The notes: generated from the sequence alone by a model not told the origin. A DNA stretch of 64,000 nt from Pseudomonas lutea (GCF_000759445.1 NZ_JRMB01000001.1:124001-188000), one strand, 5' to 3'. Counted from the first letter of the stretch, positions 18,327 to 27,435 are shown. Made by a program: numbers and translations.

Positions 18327-19547
18327 ATGAACGATTGCAAAGCACTACCTGCTGCCTCAGCGCAACCTCTGGAAAACGTTCCTTCCTCACGCGACTGGTT
18401 GTCGGTGTATTCCGTTGCCCTTGGCGCTTTTGCTTTCGTCACGACTGAATATCTCCCGGTAGGGGTGCTACCGCAGATTGCCGACAGCCTAAGCGTCAGC
18501 GAAGGGGTTGCAGGGCTGATGGTCACCGTGCCGGGTGTTGTCGCCGCGTTGTCAGCACCGGCAGTCATGCTTGGCGCGGGGCGTATGAACAGACGTCACT
18601 TGCTGCTGCTATTGACGCTCCTGCTGGTGGCCTCCAATGCGGTGTCTGCATTGGCCCCGTCCCTGGCGATCATGTTGCTGGGGCGCGGGCTGCTGGGTAT
18701 TGCGCTGGGGGGATTTTGGGCGGTGGCCATTGCGGCGGCGGGGCGGCTGGTCAATCAGTCGAAGGCAGGAAAAGCCACCGCGTTAATCTTCGCTGGCATC
18801 ACATTGGCTACGGTATTGGGGGTGCCGTTCGGGACGTTCGTCAGCACGCTTTTTTCCTGGCGCATGTCCTTTGCCGCTACAGCAGGGCTCGCCTTGCTGG
18901 CGCTGATTGCTCAAGGCCTGACGTTACCGTCATTGCCTTCAACCGAAGGCCTGAACGGGCGCGCGCTCGTGGCATTCTTGTCGCGCAGCAATGCGCGTCG
19001 GAGCATGTGGCTGCTGGGCACTGTGGTAGCCGCTCATTTCACCGCGTACACCTACATCGCTCCCTTCCTTGGTCATGACGCTGGCTTTTCACCAACGGCC
19101 ATCACTGCGATTCTGTTGGGTTTCGGCCTGGCCGGCATGCTTGCCAACTTCGCAATGGCCGGGACCATCACGACCCATTTGCGTGCCTCGTTGGGCGCCG
19201 TGGTATTGCTGATGGTATTAGCCCAGCTCGCCTTGCCTGAGTTGCAAGGGATGGCCGTTTCGCTGGCGGTCCTGGTCTGGGGAGTCGCATACGGTGCGAT
19301 CCCTCTGGGCGTGAGTAGCTGGATGCAGCTGACATCGCCCCACTTGCCAGAGGCGAGTTCGGCAATGTTGGTGACGACCTTCCAGATTGCCATTGCTTCA
19401 GGTTCCCTTTTCGGCGGTGTAATGGTCGATCATGCGGGTGTGCCGTCGGCGCTGTGGCTGGGCGCGGCGATCGGTTTGCTTGGGTTGGGGGTGATGCTCA
19501 GTTTTGGCATCCAAAAAACGCCCATCGCCGAATCGCTGTTGCGGTGA
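18327..19547 (+). CDS. MFS transporter, DHA1/arabinose-efflux type
   Basis: A 406-residue inner-membrane protein with about 12 transmembrane segments. TTEYLPVGVLPQIADSLSVS after the first helix and the GRGLLGIALGGFWAVAIA motif in helix 4-5 are typical of the AraJ/NepI-like drug or sugar efflux carriers driven by protons. ATG at 18327 has GGAG seven bases upstream. It converges with the LysR gene, which ends 2 bases away, and diverges from the Gfo/Idh/MocA gene. Substrate cannot be read from sequence. Confidence 0.85.
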   Translation: MNDCKALPAASAQPLENVPSSRDWLSVYSVALGAFAFVTTEYLPVGVLPQIADSLSVSEGVAGLMVTVPGVVAALSAPAVMLGAGRMNRRHLLLLLTLLLVASNAVSALAPSLAIMLLGRGLLGIALGGFWAVAIAAAGRLVNQSKAGKATALIFAGITLATVLGVPFGTFVSTLFSWRMSFAATAGLALLALIAQGLTLPSLPSTEGLNGRALVAFLSRSNARRSMWLLGTVVAAHFTAYTYIAPFLGHDAGFSPTAITAILLGFGLAGMLANFAMAGTITTHLRASLGAVVLLMVLAQLALPELQGMAVSLAVLVWGVAYGAIPLGVSSWMQLTSPHLPEASSAMLVTTFQIAIASGSLFGGVMVDHAGVPSALWLGAAIGLLGLGVMLSFGIQKTPIAESLLR

Positions 19548-19549
19548 AT

Positions 19550-20440
19550 TCAAGTTTTTAGAATGTTGTCTTTGAAATAGTCGATCAACACTCGCAGCCT
19601 CGGTGCTGTCTGCTTCGAGGCAGGCCAGAGCATCCACAGGTTGCCGGTGTGGTCGGTGTAATCCTCCAGTACCACCTTCAGCCTGCCGTCTGCCAACGGT
19701 TCATGGATCGAAAAATCCGGCAAGCAGGCTATACCCACCCCATCTATCGCCAGGTAAGTGAGGGGGTCCATCGTCGTGCACGTTAACGCCCGCGCCAGAT
19801 TCGGCTCTATGTGCGTGTCGTGGACGCGCAACGGCCAGCGCTCGACCAACCCGGTGGCCGGAAACTTGTGCAGCAGGCAGGTGTGACTGATGAGGTCATT
19901 GGGATGCGCAGGGGTGCCGTTGCGCTCCAGGTACGCGGGCGAGGCCACCAATTGGAGTCGGTAGCCTCCGAGCTTGCGTGCCATCAGCCGCGAGTCTTGA
20001 GGCGCCCCGGTTCGGATAACCGCATCAAAGCCTTCCTCAATCACATCCACCATCCGGTCGGACATGTCTACTTCCAGCTCGATGTCAGGGTAGGTGCGCA
20101 TAAACCCGGCAAGGACGGGCATGATCAGCACGTTCTGAATCGGCACACTTATACGCACCTTTCCCCGGGGTGTAGCGGACAACTCGAGCAGCTCCATTTC
20201 TGCGGCTTCGACCTCACTGAGGATACGCTTGCAGCGGTCGAGGAAGAGCTCGCCTTCGGTGGTCAGGGTGACACTGCGCGTGCTGCGATGGAACAACCGG
20301 ACACCGAGGCGCTCTTCCATGCGCGCCACGCTTTTGCCCACAGCAGATGAGGAGATTTCCAGAAGTCGCCCGGCTGCGGTAAAGCTGCGGGTTTCGGCCA
20401 CATTGATGAAGGCTGTGATGCCGCTGAGGCTGTCCATCAT
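19550..20440 (-). CDS. LysR family transcriptional regulator
   Basis: A 296-residue regulator. The N-terminal HTH covers SFTAAGRLLEISSSAVGKSV with the continuation ARMEERLGVRLFHRSTRSV. The effector domain starts near residue 90. It belongs to the large CrgA/AaeR-like subgroup common in Pseudomonas. Start is one of two adjacent ATGs (20440, 20437). It is divergent from an old yellow enzyme gene across 382 bases and is its likely regulator. Confidence 0.88.
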   Translation of the reverse strand: MMDSLSGITAFINVAETRSFTAAGRLLEISSSAVGKSVARMEERLGVRLFHRSTRSVTLTTEGELFLDRCKRILSEVEAAEMELLELSATPRGKVRISVPIQNVLIMPVLAGFMRTYPDIELEVDMSDRMVDVIEEGFDAVIRTGAPQDSRLMARKLGGYRLQLVASPAYLERNGTPAHPNDLISHTCLLHKFPATGLVERWPLRVHDTHIEPNLARALTCTTMDPLTYLAIDGVGIACLPDFSIHEPLADGRLKVVLEDYTDHTGNLWMLWPASKQTAPRLRVLIDYFKDNILKT

Positions 20441-20822
20441 TTCAAGTGTGCTCGGTACGGAAGGAGGGCTGATGGAGAGTAAAGGCGGGCGAGGAAATAG
20501 GACAGAAAAGAAGATGAAATCAGGAAAGGGTGTCGGTCGCGGTTTCCATACGGGCGGTTAAACGCAGAACTACGACCATAAACCTGTGCCGCCAGGTCGT
20601 CAGTGGTAGCTACCGGTTGGACCCAGGTCGCGCACCCCGGCTGTTTTATGGGCGCCAGCATTACGGCCTAAAAGTCCGATGTGTTGGGAATCCCAGCCCA
20701 TTTATTCCCTGCGGATAATCGCATTAACTGATGCCAAGCGCCCCGGACCGGAAAGGCCAGACGGCTACGACCCGGGCAGATATCCAACGACTCTTCTTCT
20801 TGCTTTTCACATCGAGGCAATC
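20441..20822. other. Divergent intergenic region LysR / old yellow enzyme
   Basis: No gene seen. LysR sites and two promoters are expected here. A purine-rich stretch lies at 20455-20530, and ATAATCGCATTAA near 20716 is the most AT-rich part, but no clear T-N11-A palindrome stands out. Confidence 0.35.
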
Positions 20823-21929
20823 ATGTCCAAACTTCATTCATCCGTTAATGTAGGGCCGTTCACCTTTACCCATCGCGTTGTATTGGCACCGCTTACCCGC
20901 ATGCGCGCCGAAAAAGGCGCTCGTCCTGGTGCGCTGATGGCCGAGTATTATGCTCAACGCGCTTCCGAAGGCGGTTTTCTGATCGGTGAAGCCACCATCG
21001 CTGCGCCAAACGGTAACGGCTATCTCGGTGCGCCGGGTCTGTTCGACGACAACCAGATCGCGGGCTGGAAACAGATCACCGATGTCGTGCACGCCAAAGG
21101 GGGCAAAATTTTTCTGCAGCTTTATCATGCGGGTCGCCAGTCCCATGTCGACGTGCAGCCTGCGGGCAGTATTCCTGTTGGCCCATCGGAAATCCTGCAC
21201 GGCGGCGTGGCGTATACCGCCGATGGATGGGTACCCAATACCCCGAACCGCGCGCTGACACTCGTCGAAATCGCGGGCTTGGTAGAAGACTTCAGGACCG
21301 CTGCCGAACGCGGTGTGAAAGCCGGTTTTGACGGGGTAGAACTGCACGGCGCCAATGGTTATCTGGTCGACCAGTTCCTGCAGGACAACAGCAACCAGCG
21401 CACTGATATTTACGGGGGATCGTTTGAAAACCGGGCGCGCTTCCTGTTGGAGGTGACTCAGGCGCTGATATCCGTGTGGGGCAGTGATCGTGTAGCGGTC
21501 CGTGTTGGGCCAAGCGGCACTTGGGGTGATATGGGCGACAGCGATCCGGAAGGCCTGTTCTCCTACGTTGCACAACAATTGGCGCCGCTGAACCTTGCCT
21601 ACCTGCACCTGATAGAGCCGCGCATCCTTGGCAATATCGAAGACGAGAACGCCGGCCCGACGCCGGTCGCTGCCAAATTGATGCGCAAACACTACAAAGG
21701 CGTGATCATTGCTGCCGGTGGCTTTAACGGCGAGTCCGCCGAGGCCATCATCCAGGAGGGCAACGCAGACCTGGTTGCTTTCGGTCGTCACTTCATCGCC
21801 AACCCGGATTTGCCAGAGCGCCTGCGCCACAATCTGCCGCTCAACGCTTATGACCGTCCAACCTTCTTTGGCGGTACCGAGGTGGGTTACACGGATTACG
21901 AGTTCTATAGCGAAGAGGTGACTGCGTAA
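20823..21929 (+). CDS. Old yellow enzyme family alkene reductase
   Basis: A 368-residue FMN-dependent NAD(P)H oxidoreductase of the NemA/xenobiotic-reductase group, which reduces electrophilic alkenes, nitrate esters or nitro compounds. Visible family signatures: LAPLTRMRA near the N-terminus, the substrate-binding His-x-x-Asn in HGANGYLVDQFLQ, and NQRTDIYGGSFENRARF. AAGGFNGESAEAII and VAFGRHFIANPDLPERL are the FMN phosphate region. ATG at 20823 has CGAGG seven bases upstream. Divergent from LysR. Confidence 0.92.
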   Translation: MSKLHSSVNVGPFTFTHRVVLAPLTRMRAEKGARPGALMAEYYAQRASEGGFLIGEATIAAPNGNGYLGAPGLFDDNQIAGWKQITDVVHAKGGKIFLQLYHAGRQSHVDVQPAGSIPVGPSEILHGGVAYTADGWVPNTPNRALTLVEIAGLVEDFRTAAERGVKAGFDGVELHGANGYLVDQFLQDNSNQRTDIYGGSFENRARFLLEVTQALISVWGSDRVAVRVGPSGTWGDMGDSDPEGLFSYVAQQLAPLNLAYLHLIEPRILGNIEDENAGPTPVAAKLMRKHYKGVIIAAGGFNGESAEAIIQEGNADLVAFGRHFIANPDLPERLRHNLPLNAYDRPTFFGGTEVGYTDYEFYSEEVTA

Positions 21930-22080
21930 TGCCTTGCGCCACGGGAGGCTACTCCCTTGGCCTTCGGCGATTTGCGGGCGCGCGGCCAGTTCACCGGCCC
22001 GCGCCTGCGTGCCCCGCTGGATTCAAGCCCGTCAGTGCTCTACATTGCTCTGCATTGCCATCCGTCGAGCCATCCCGAAA

Positions 22081-23013
22081 ATGCCTGCCTCCCGCCCAAC
22101 CCTCCACCCTCAAGCCCTCCGTGCTGGCGACGCCGTAGCGCTGGTGTCCCCAGCCGGCCCGGTCGCCGAAGCCCGGGTGGAAGCAGCCGTGCGGGAACTC
22201 ACCTCTTGGGGATTACGCCCTCGCGTCTACCCCCACGCACTGGACAACATCGGATTCCTGGCCGGCAACGACGCTGATCGCATCTCTGACCTCAACGACG
22301 CCCTGGCCGACCCCGAAATCCGCGCAGTGCTCTGTAACAGGGGCGGCTACGGCGTTCAGCGCATCCTCGGGCAACTCGATTACGAAGCCGTGCTTCGCGA
22401 CCCTAAACTGGTCGTCGGTTTCTCGGACATCACTGCCTTGCACGCTGCACTCTGGACCCACACCGGCCTTGCCACGGTTCATGGCCCGGTGGCGGCGCAG
22501 CTCGAGAAGGCCGGCATGTTTGCCAGTACGCTCAAGCAGGCGTTGATGAGCACCGAGCCCTCCATCATCCACGCCGATCCATCCGAGCCCACCTTCAGCG
22601 TGCGCACGTCCGGCGTGGTCGAGGGCGTGTTGCTCGGCGGTAACTTGAGCATGCTGAGCACCTGCGTCGGCACGCCGTTCATGCCTGATCTGGAAGGCGT
22701 GATCCTGCTGCTCGAAGACGTTGGCGAGCTGGCGTATCGGGTTGACCGCAATATCACCCATCTGCACAACTGCGGCATTCTGCAGCGCCTCGGTGGTATC
22801 GCGTTGGGTCAGTTCAGCGAACCGGGCCACGGCAATAACCCGATCCGGCCGCCCGATGTCTTGATCGAGCGCTTGGGCGATCTGGGCATTCCGGTGCTGG
22901 GCGGCCTGTCCATCGGCCACGGCGAGCGCAATCTGGCGGTGGCGTTGGGCAGTCATGCGGTTCTGGATAACGAGGCGGGCACGCTGACGGTGGCTTCAGC
23001 CACTCGCCAATAA
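22081..23013 (+). CDS. ldcA: LD-carboxypeptidase (LdcA/MccF family)
   Basis: A 310-residue cytoplasmic serine peptidase (family S66) that trims D-Ala from tetrapeptide murein fragments during cell-wall recycling. The nucleophile Ser115 (VVGFSDITALH) falls at the same number as in P. aeruginosa LdcA. The charge-relay Glu (LLLEDVGE, 212 or 216) and His280 (LSIGHGERN) are present. The start at 22081 gives the family length, although no strong ribosome binding site precedes it. MccF-like immunity proteins share the fold; the match to LdcA length and numbering favours recycling. Confidence 0.85.
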   Translation: MPASRPTLHPQALRAGDAVALVSPAGPVAEARVEAAVRELTSWGLRPRVYPHALDNIGFLAGNDADRISDLNDALADPEIRAVLCNRGGYGVQRILGQLDYEAVLRDPKLVVGFSDITALHAALWTHTGLATVHGPVAAQLEKAGMFASTLKQALMSTEPSIIHADPSEPTFSVRTSGVVEGVLLGGNLSMLSTCVGTPFMPDLEGVILLLEDVGELAYRVDRNITHLHNCGILQRLGGIALGQFSEPGHGNNPIRPPDVLIERLGDLGIPVLGGLSIGHGERNLAVALGSHAVLDNEAGTLTVASATRQ

Positions 23014-23076
23014 CCCCCCATCACGGTTCAGCTGTCGCCACGTTTTACCGGCGAGCACCAGCCTTGGGCAAAGCGT

Positions 23077-23163
23077 GTAAGAGCGAGCTTGCCCGCGAAA
23101 GCATCCGGTCACAAACCACAACAGCGACTGACCCACCGCATTCGCGGGCAAGCGCGCTCCTAC
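23077..23163. repeat. Inverted pair of Pseudomonas REP elements
   Basis: GTAAGAGCGAGCTTGCCCGC (from 23077) and its inverted partner ending GCGCGCTCCTAC (to 23163) flank 41 bases. The pair would form a hairpin downstream of the carboxypeptidase gene. It is the common Pseudomonas REP type. Confidence 0.75.
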
Positions 23164-23181
23164 AAGGGGACCGCGGTTACC

Positions 23182-23345
23182 GCGTTCAGGCGGCGAGTAA
23201 CCGGGGCGGCGGCTATCGCGTTCAGGCGGCGAGTAACCCGGGGCGGCGGTTATCGCGTTCCTGCGGCAAGTACCCGGGGCGGCGGCTGTCGCGTTCATGC
23301 GGCGAGTAACCAGAGGGCGGCGGTGATCGCACTCATGCCGCGAGC
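23182..23345. repeat. 36-38 base tandem minisatellite, four and a half units
   Basis: Units at 23182-23217 (36 bases), 23218-23254 (37), 23255-23290 (36), 23291-23328 (38) and a partial one from 23329. Each begins GCGTTC or similar and contains GGCGGCGAGTAACC and GGGCGGCGG. The array ends a few bases before the stop codon of the BenE gene on the other strand. Uneven unit lengths rule out a continuous coding repeat. Likely variable between strains. Confidence 0.75.
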
Positions 23346-23347
23346 GC

Positions 23348-24535
23348 TCATTTGCGATAGTTGAGAATCACCAGCGTCAACACCCCTGCGACAATCCCCC
23401 AGAACGCCGAGCCGATGGAAAACAGCGTCAGCCCCGATGCGGTGACCATGAAGGTGATCAGCGCGGCTTCGCGTTCCTTGGGCTCGTGCATGGCCACGGT
23501 CAGGCCGTTGATGATCGAGCCGAACAGCGCCAGGGCGGCAATCGATAACACCAGCTCTTTGGGAAACGCCGCAAACAGTGCAGCCAGCGTGGCGCCGAAT
23601 ACCCCCGCGATGGCGTAGAAAATCCCGCACCAGATCGCCGCCGTGTAGCGTTTGTTGTGGTCTTCGTGGGCGTGCGGGCCGGTACAGATGGCCGCGCTGA
23701 TGGCGGCGAGGTTGATGCCGTGGGCGCCAAACGGCGCGGTAATCAGCGAGATGATGCCGGTGGCCGTGATCAGTGGCGAGGCGGGCACGTGGTAACCGTC
23801 CGCGCGCAATACCGCCACGCCCGGCATGTTTTGCGAAGTCATGGCAACAACGAACAGCGGGATGCCGATGCTGACGGTTGCGGCGATGGAAAACGATGGC
23901 GTGGTCCAGACGGGCAGGGCCACTTCCAGAGCGAAACCGCTGAAATTCAGCAGGCCGAGCATCGCTGACAGCGCGACGCCCACCAGCAACGTCACCAGCA
24001 CCGCGTAGCGCGGTGAATAGCGTTTGACGATCAGATAGGTGAAAAACATGCCCAGCACCAGGCCGGTGCGGTGTTGCGCAGCGACGAAGATTTCACTGCC
24101 GATCTTGAACAGGATGCCCGCCAGCAATGCCGCCGCCAGCGAGGTGGGCAAGCGCTTCACCAGGCGCTCGAAGCTGCCGGTCACGCCGCAAATGATCACC
24201 AGCACGGCACAGGTGATAAATGCACCGATCGCTTCGGGATAGGCCACGCCGCCGAGACTGGTAATCAGCAACGCCGCACCGGGTGTCGACCACGCGACGG
24301 TGATCGGCGATCGATAGCGCAGCGACAAGCCGATGCTGCACACCGCCATGCCCATGAACAACGCCCAGATCCACGAAGAAATCTGCGCCGAGGTCAGGCC
24401 CGCGGCTTGTCCGGCCTGAAACATCAGCACCAGCGAACTGGTGACGCCGGTCATCATGGCGATGAAGCCCGCAACGACGGCGGACAGCGACGTGTCAGCC
24501 ATGGGCCGCAACGGGGCGAGGGGCAGGTCAGTCAT
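23348..24535 (-). CDS. benE: BenE family benzoate/aromatic acid permease
   Basis: A 395-residue inner-membrane protein with about 11-12 hydrophobic segments. GFIAMMTGVTSSLVLMFQA near the start, WSTPGAALLITS and VVAMTSQNMPGVAVLRA are characteristic of the benzoate:H+ symporter family. ATG at 24535 has AAGGA nine bases upstream; a longer start at 24556 has none. It lies 128 bases downstream of a MarR regulator on the same strand. No benzoate catabolic genes are in the window, so the true substrate may be another carboxylate. Confidence 0.85.
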   Translation of the reverse strand: MTDLPLAPLRPMADTSLSAVVAGFIAMMTGVTSSLVLMFQAGQAAGLTSAQISSWIWALFMGMAVCSIGLSLRYRSPITVAWSTPGAALLITSLGGVAYPEAIGAFITCAVLVIICGVTGSFERLVKRLPTSLAAALLAGILFKIGSEIFVAAQHRTGLVLGMFFTYLIVKRYSPRYAVLVTLLVGVALSAMLGLLNFSGFALEVALPVWTTPSFSIAATVSIGIPLFVVAMTSQNMPGVAVLRADGYHVPASPLITATGIISLITAPFGAHGINLAAISAAICTGPHAHEDHNKRYTAAIWCGIFYAIAGVFGATLAALFAAFPKELVLSIAALALFGSIINGLTVAMHEPKEREAALITFMVTASGLTLFSIGSAFWGIVAGVLTLVILNYRK

Positions 24536-24663
24536 GCGGTTCGATCCTTGGCACACCGGTTGAACAGAGCTGCAAGCCTATACGCAGTGGCCGCATGGCG
24601 TTGCGGTACAGCCGTCAGCGCAATAGTCGGCACAGTTGGTCAAATCGACCGGAGCCCGACAGG

Positions 24664-25107
24664 TCAGCCGCGCGTCATCGTCTTGCCCAACGCCTGATTC
24701 ACCGCCAGCCAGCCATCCACTGCCTCGCGGCCAGCGTCGGCAAACACCCGCTGCAGCAGCTTGACCTGCTCACGGCGCAGGGACTCTTCAAACTTGCGGC
24801 CCTCGGCGGTCAACTCCAGCAGGCGCTTACGCTTGTCATCCTCGGGCGCGACGCTGAGGACCAGTTCCATCTCGATCAATTGCCGAAGCGGGGTATTCAG
24901 CGCCTGCTTGCTCACTCCCAGCACGCCGAGCAGTTCCTTGACGCTCAGGCCTGGGTAACGGGCGATGAAAAACACGATGCGTTGGTGGACGCGACTCAGG
25001 CCGCGGCGGTCGAGCATTTCATCCGCCTTGGCAGTGAACGCCTGATAGCCGAAGAAAAACGCCTCCATGGCGATTTGTTGCGTCGATGAATTTTTAAGGT
25101 CAAGCAT
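24664..25107 (-). CDS. MarR family transcriptional regulator
   Basis: A 147-residue winged-helix regulator: LSRVHQRIVFFIARYPGLSV, the recognition region KELLGVLGVSKQALNTPLRQL and the wing VLSVAPEDDKRKRLLELT. ATG at 25107 is inside the first of two identical-type palindromes in the divergent region, so it should repress itself and the divergent aminotransferase, and perhaps the downstream benE gene. A GTG at 25125 is an alternative start, but it would place the operator within the coding region. Confidence 0.85.
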   Translation of the reverse strand: MLDLKNSSTQQIAMEAFFFGYQAFTAKADEMLDRRGLSRVHQRIVFFIARYPGLSVKELLGVLGVSKQALNTPLRQLIEMELVLSVAPEDDKRKRLLELTAEGRKFEESLRREQVKLLQRVFADAGREAVDGWLAVNQALGKTMTRG

Positions 25108-25117
25108 ATTGACGTAT
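25098..25117. promoter_or_regulatory. MarR operator 1
   Basis: GGTCAA-N5-TTGACGTAT, a palindrome (GTCAA/TTGAC) that overlaps the start codon of the MarR gene. An almost identical copy lies 42 bases away. Confidence 0.6.
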
Positions 25118-25139
25118 CCGTGCACGGCATCGTAATTTC

Positions 25140-25159
25140 GGTCAAGCAGTTTGACGTAT
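25140..25159. promoter_or_regulatory. MarR operator 2
   Basis: GGTCAA-N5-TTGACGTAT again; the two copies agree at 18 of 20 positions. The 42-base spacing is four helical turns. It lies 30 bases before the aminotransferase start. Confidence 0.6.
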
Positions 25160-25188
25160 TTTCATTTCTTTGCGCCAGCGGTGATCCG

Positions 25189-26355
25189 ATGCCATTTTCC
25201 GAACGCGTTACCCGTTTGAAGAGTTCACTGATTCGCGAAATCCTCGCTGCGGCGCAGCGCCCGGAGATGATGTCATTCGCTGGCGGGCTGCCAGCAGAAG
25301 CCATGTTGCCGAAAAGCGAATGGTCCGACATGCCCCGCAGCATCGGCCAGTACGGCATGAGCGAGGGCGAGCCGCAGCTTCGCGAAGCGATCGCAGCACA
25401 GGCACGAGGTCTGGGGATCGACTGCGACGCCAGTCAGGTGATGATCGTCAGCGGTTCTCAGCAAACGCTGGACCTGGCCGCCAAGCTGTACATCGACAAG
25501 GGCACCGAGATCCTGCTCGAAGCACCGACTTACCTGGCCGCGCTGCAGATCTTCCAATTGTTCGGCGCTGACTGCCTGACCGTCCCGCTGCTGAGCGACG
25601 GCCCGGACCTCGAAGCGCTGCGTCAGCGGCTGGAGCAGCACTCGCCGTCCTTCGCGTACCTGATCCCCACCTTTCAGAACCCGTCGGCTGTGCGTTACAG
25701 CGAGAACGCGCGGGATGCCGTCGCGGCCTTGCTGGACGAGTTCGGCGTTACGCTGATCGAAGACGAGCCGTACCGCGAACTGACGTTCGATGGCGCCAGT
25801 GCCCGACCCATCGCCGGTCGCCTGAAAAAAGCCAGCTGGATCTACACCGGCACGGTATCGAAAACCCTGATGCCGGGATTGCGCGTGGGTTATTTGATCG
25901 CCACGCGCGATTTGTTTCCGCATCTGCTCAAACTCAAACAGTCGGCCGACTTGCACACCAATCGGGTCGGTCAGTGGCAGGCGCTGCAGTGGATTGGCAG
26001 CGAGCGCTATGAACAGCATCTGCTGGAGTTACGCAGCTTCTATCGTACCCGCCGCGATGCGTTCGAAGCCGCGCTGCAGCGGCACTTCGCTGACCTGGCC
26101 GAGTGGAACAGCCCACAGGGCGGGTTGTTTTTCTGGCTCACACTCAAAGACAAGCTCGACACGCGCCGCCTGCTTGACCGCGCATTGGCACAGAACGTCG
26201 CGTTCATGCCAGGTGAGCCATTCTTCGCTGATCCCGATGCCAACCCGGGTTATCTGCGGCTGAACTTCAGCCACATCGATCCCGAGCGCCTGGACGAAGG
26301 CTTGAAACGACTCGCTGCCGTGATCCGCGAAACGCAGCTTTCACAGGCGGCCTGA
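25189..26355 (+). CDS. PLP-dependent aminotransferase, fold type I
   Basis: A 388-residue enzyme of the LysN/ARO8-like class I/II group without an HTH domain. The PLP Lys is in TGTVSKTLMPGLRVGYL, and the Asp/Tyr binding PLP in LIEDEPYRELTFDG. The early motif MMSFAGGLPAEAMLP is typical of 2-aminoadipate- or branched/aromatic-type transaminases. The substrate is not certain. ATG at 25189 has GGTGA upstream. It is divergent from the MarR gene with shared operators, so expression is probably inducible. Confidence 0.85.
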   Translation: MPFSERVTRLKSSLIREILAAAQRPEMMSFAGGLPAEAMLPKSEWSDMPRSIGQYGMSEGEPQLREAIAAQARGLGIDCDASQVMIVSGSQQTLDLAAKLYIDKGTEILLEAPTYLAALQIFQLFGADCLTVPLLSDGPDLEALRQRLEQHSPSFAYLIPTFQNPSAVRYSENARDAVAALLDEFGVTLIEDEPYRELTFDGASARPIAGRLKKASWIYTGTVSKTLMPGLRVGYLIATRDLFPHLLKLKQSADLHTNRVGQWQALQWIGSERYEQHLLELRSFYRTRRDAFEAALQRHFADLAEWNSPQGGLFFWLTLKDKLDTRRLLDRALAQNVAFMPGEPFFADPDANPGYLRLNFSHIDPERLDEGLKRLAAVIRETQLSQAA

Positions 26356-26415
26356 TAGATTAGGCTCAAACACGGTCGGCGCGACCGTCCGTACACGATT
26401 GATGGGAGAGGGTGG

Positions 26416-27018
26416 ATGTACAAGGTTTACGGCGATTACAACTCGGGCAACTGCTACAAGATCAAGCTGATGCTCAACCTGCTCGGTGCAGAATATGAGT
26501 GGGTGCCGGTGGATATCCTCAAGGGCGAGACCGAGACCGAGGCGTTTCTGGCGAAGAACCCCAACGGCAAGATTCCGGTGCTTGAACTGGAAGACGGTAC
26601 TTGCCTGTGGGAGTCCAACGCGATTCTCAATTTCCTTGCCGAAGGCACGCCTTATTTGCTGACCGAGCCACGCTTGCGCACGCAAATGTTGCAGTGGCAG
26701 TTTTTCGAGCAGTACAGCCACGAGCCGACCCTCGCCGTGGCGCGTTTCATCCAGTTTTATCTGGGGTTACCAGAAGAGCGGATGGAGGAGTATCACTCGC
26801 TGCACAGACGAGGCAACAAGGCGCTGAAAGTCATGGAGCAGCAACTGCAGCGCACGCCGTTTCTGGTGGGCGAACACTTCTCCATCGCCGACATCGCGCT
26901 GTATGCCTACACCCACGTCGCCCATGAAGGCGGCTTCGAGCTGGCGCAGTTCCCGGCGATCCAGGCTTGGCTGGTCCGGGTTCAACAGCAAACGGGCTAT
27001 GTCGGCATGCTGGACTGA
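26416..27018 (+). CDS. Glutathione S-transferase family protein
   Basis: A 200-residue cytoplasmic GST. The N-terminal thioredoxin-like domain has the Tyr/Ser region YGDYNSGNCYKIKLMLNLL and the glutathione-contacting NPNGKIPVLELEDGTCLWES (cis-Pro and ES). The C-terminal helical domain begins near residue 85, with FSIADIALYAYTHVAHEGG as the N-capping box. ATG at 26416 follows GGGAGAGGG. A small palindrome (ACGGTC...GACCGT, 26372-26388) lies between it and the aminotransferase. Substrate unknown. Confidence 0.9.
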   Translation: MYKVYGDYNSGNCYKIKLMLNLLGAEYEWVPVDILKGETETEAFLAKNPNGKIPVLELEDGTCLWESNAILNFLAEGTPYLLTEPRLRTQMLQWQFFEQYSHEPTLAVARFIQFYLGLPEERMEEYHSLHRRGNKALKVMEQQLQRTPFLVGEHFSIADIALYAYTHVAHEGGFELAQFPAIQAWLVRVQQQTGYVGMLD

Positions 27019-27048
27019 CCTCGGCCTTTGTAATTAGGGAGATAAGAC

Positions 27049-27435
27049 ATGCAATGCAGGATGATCGCGGTCGGCATGCTGATGGCACTGGGCATCGGCT
27101 GCTCGGCACAAGCCCGGGACTGTGATGCCAACCAGGCGTCCATGAATCAGTGCGCGAGCAAAGAGTACGCGGCGCTGGATGCCGAACTGAACACGCAGTA
27201 CAACGCGCAGATGGGTTATCTGAAAACGCCGGCACGCAAGAAGGCGTTGCAGGACGCGCAGAAGAAGTGGATCGCCTTTCGCGATGCCGATTGCCAGTAT
27301 CAGGCTGGCAAGCGGGAGGAGGGCGGTAGCCTGTGGCCGCTGGCTCAGGCGCAATGCCTGTCGGCGCAGACCAAAGTAAGGGTCGAGCAGTTGAAGGCTT
27401 ACACAGCCTGTCGCCAGGAAGGCTGCCCGAAGTAG
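27049..27435 (+). CDS. Periplasmic LprI-domain protein (DUF1311)
   Basis: A 128-residue secreted protein. Signal peptide of about 23 residues ends ...CSAQA, followed by RDCDANQASMNQCASKEYAA and the motif LQDAQKKWIAFRDADCQYQAG that defines the LprI family. Conserved cysteines (in DCDA, NQCA, ADCQY, AQCL, TACR, EGCP) should form disulfides. LprI of Mycobacterium inhibits lysozyme; in Gram-negatives the role is mostly unknown. ATG at 27049 follows GGGAGA. Probably transcribed with the GST gene. Confidence 0.85.
   Translation: MQCRMIAVGMLMALGIGCSAQARDCDANQASMNQCASKEYAALDAELNTQYNAQMGYLKTPARKKALQDAQKKWIAFRDADCQYQAGKREEGGSLWPLAQAQCLSAQTKVRVEQLKAYTACRQEGCPK

Noticed and set aside
23182..23345. Minisatellite considered as a CRISPR array
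   Set aside because: Units are directly joined with no unique spacers, lengths vary by one or two bases, and no cas genes are present.
26372..26388. Palindrome ACGGTC-N5-GACCGT between the aminotransferase and the GST gene
   Set aside because: Too short to be a convincing terminator, no T-run, and no regulator gene adjacent; may be incidental in GC-rich DNA.
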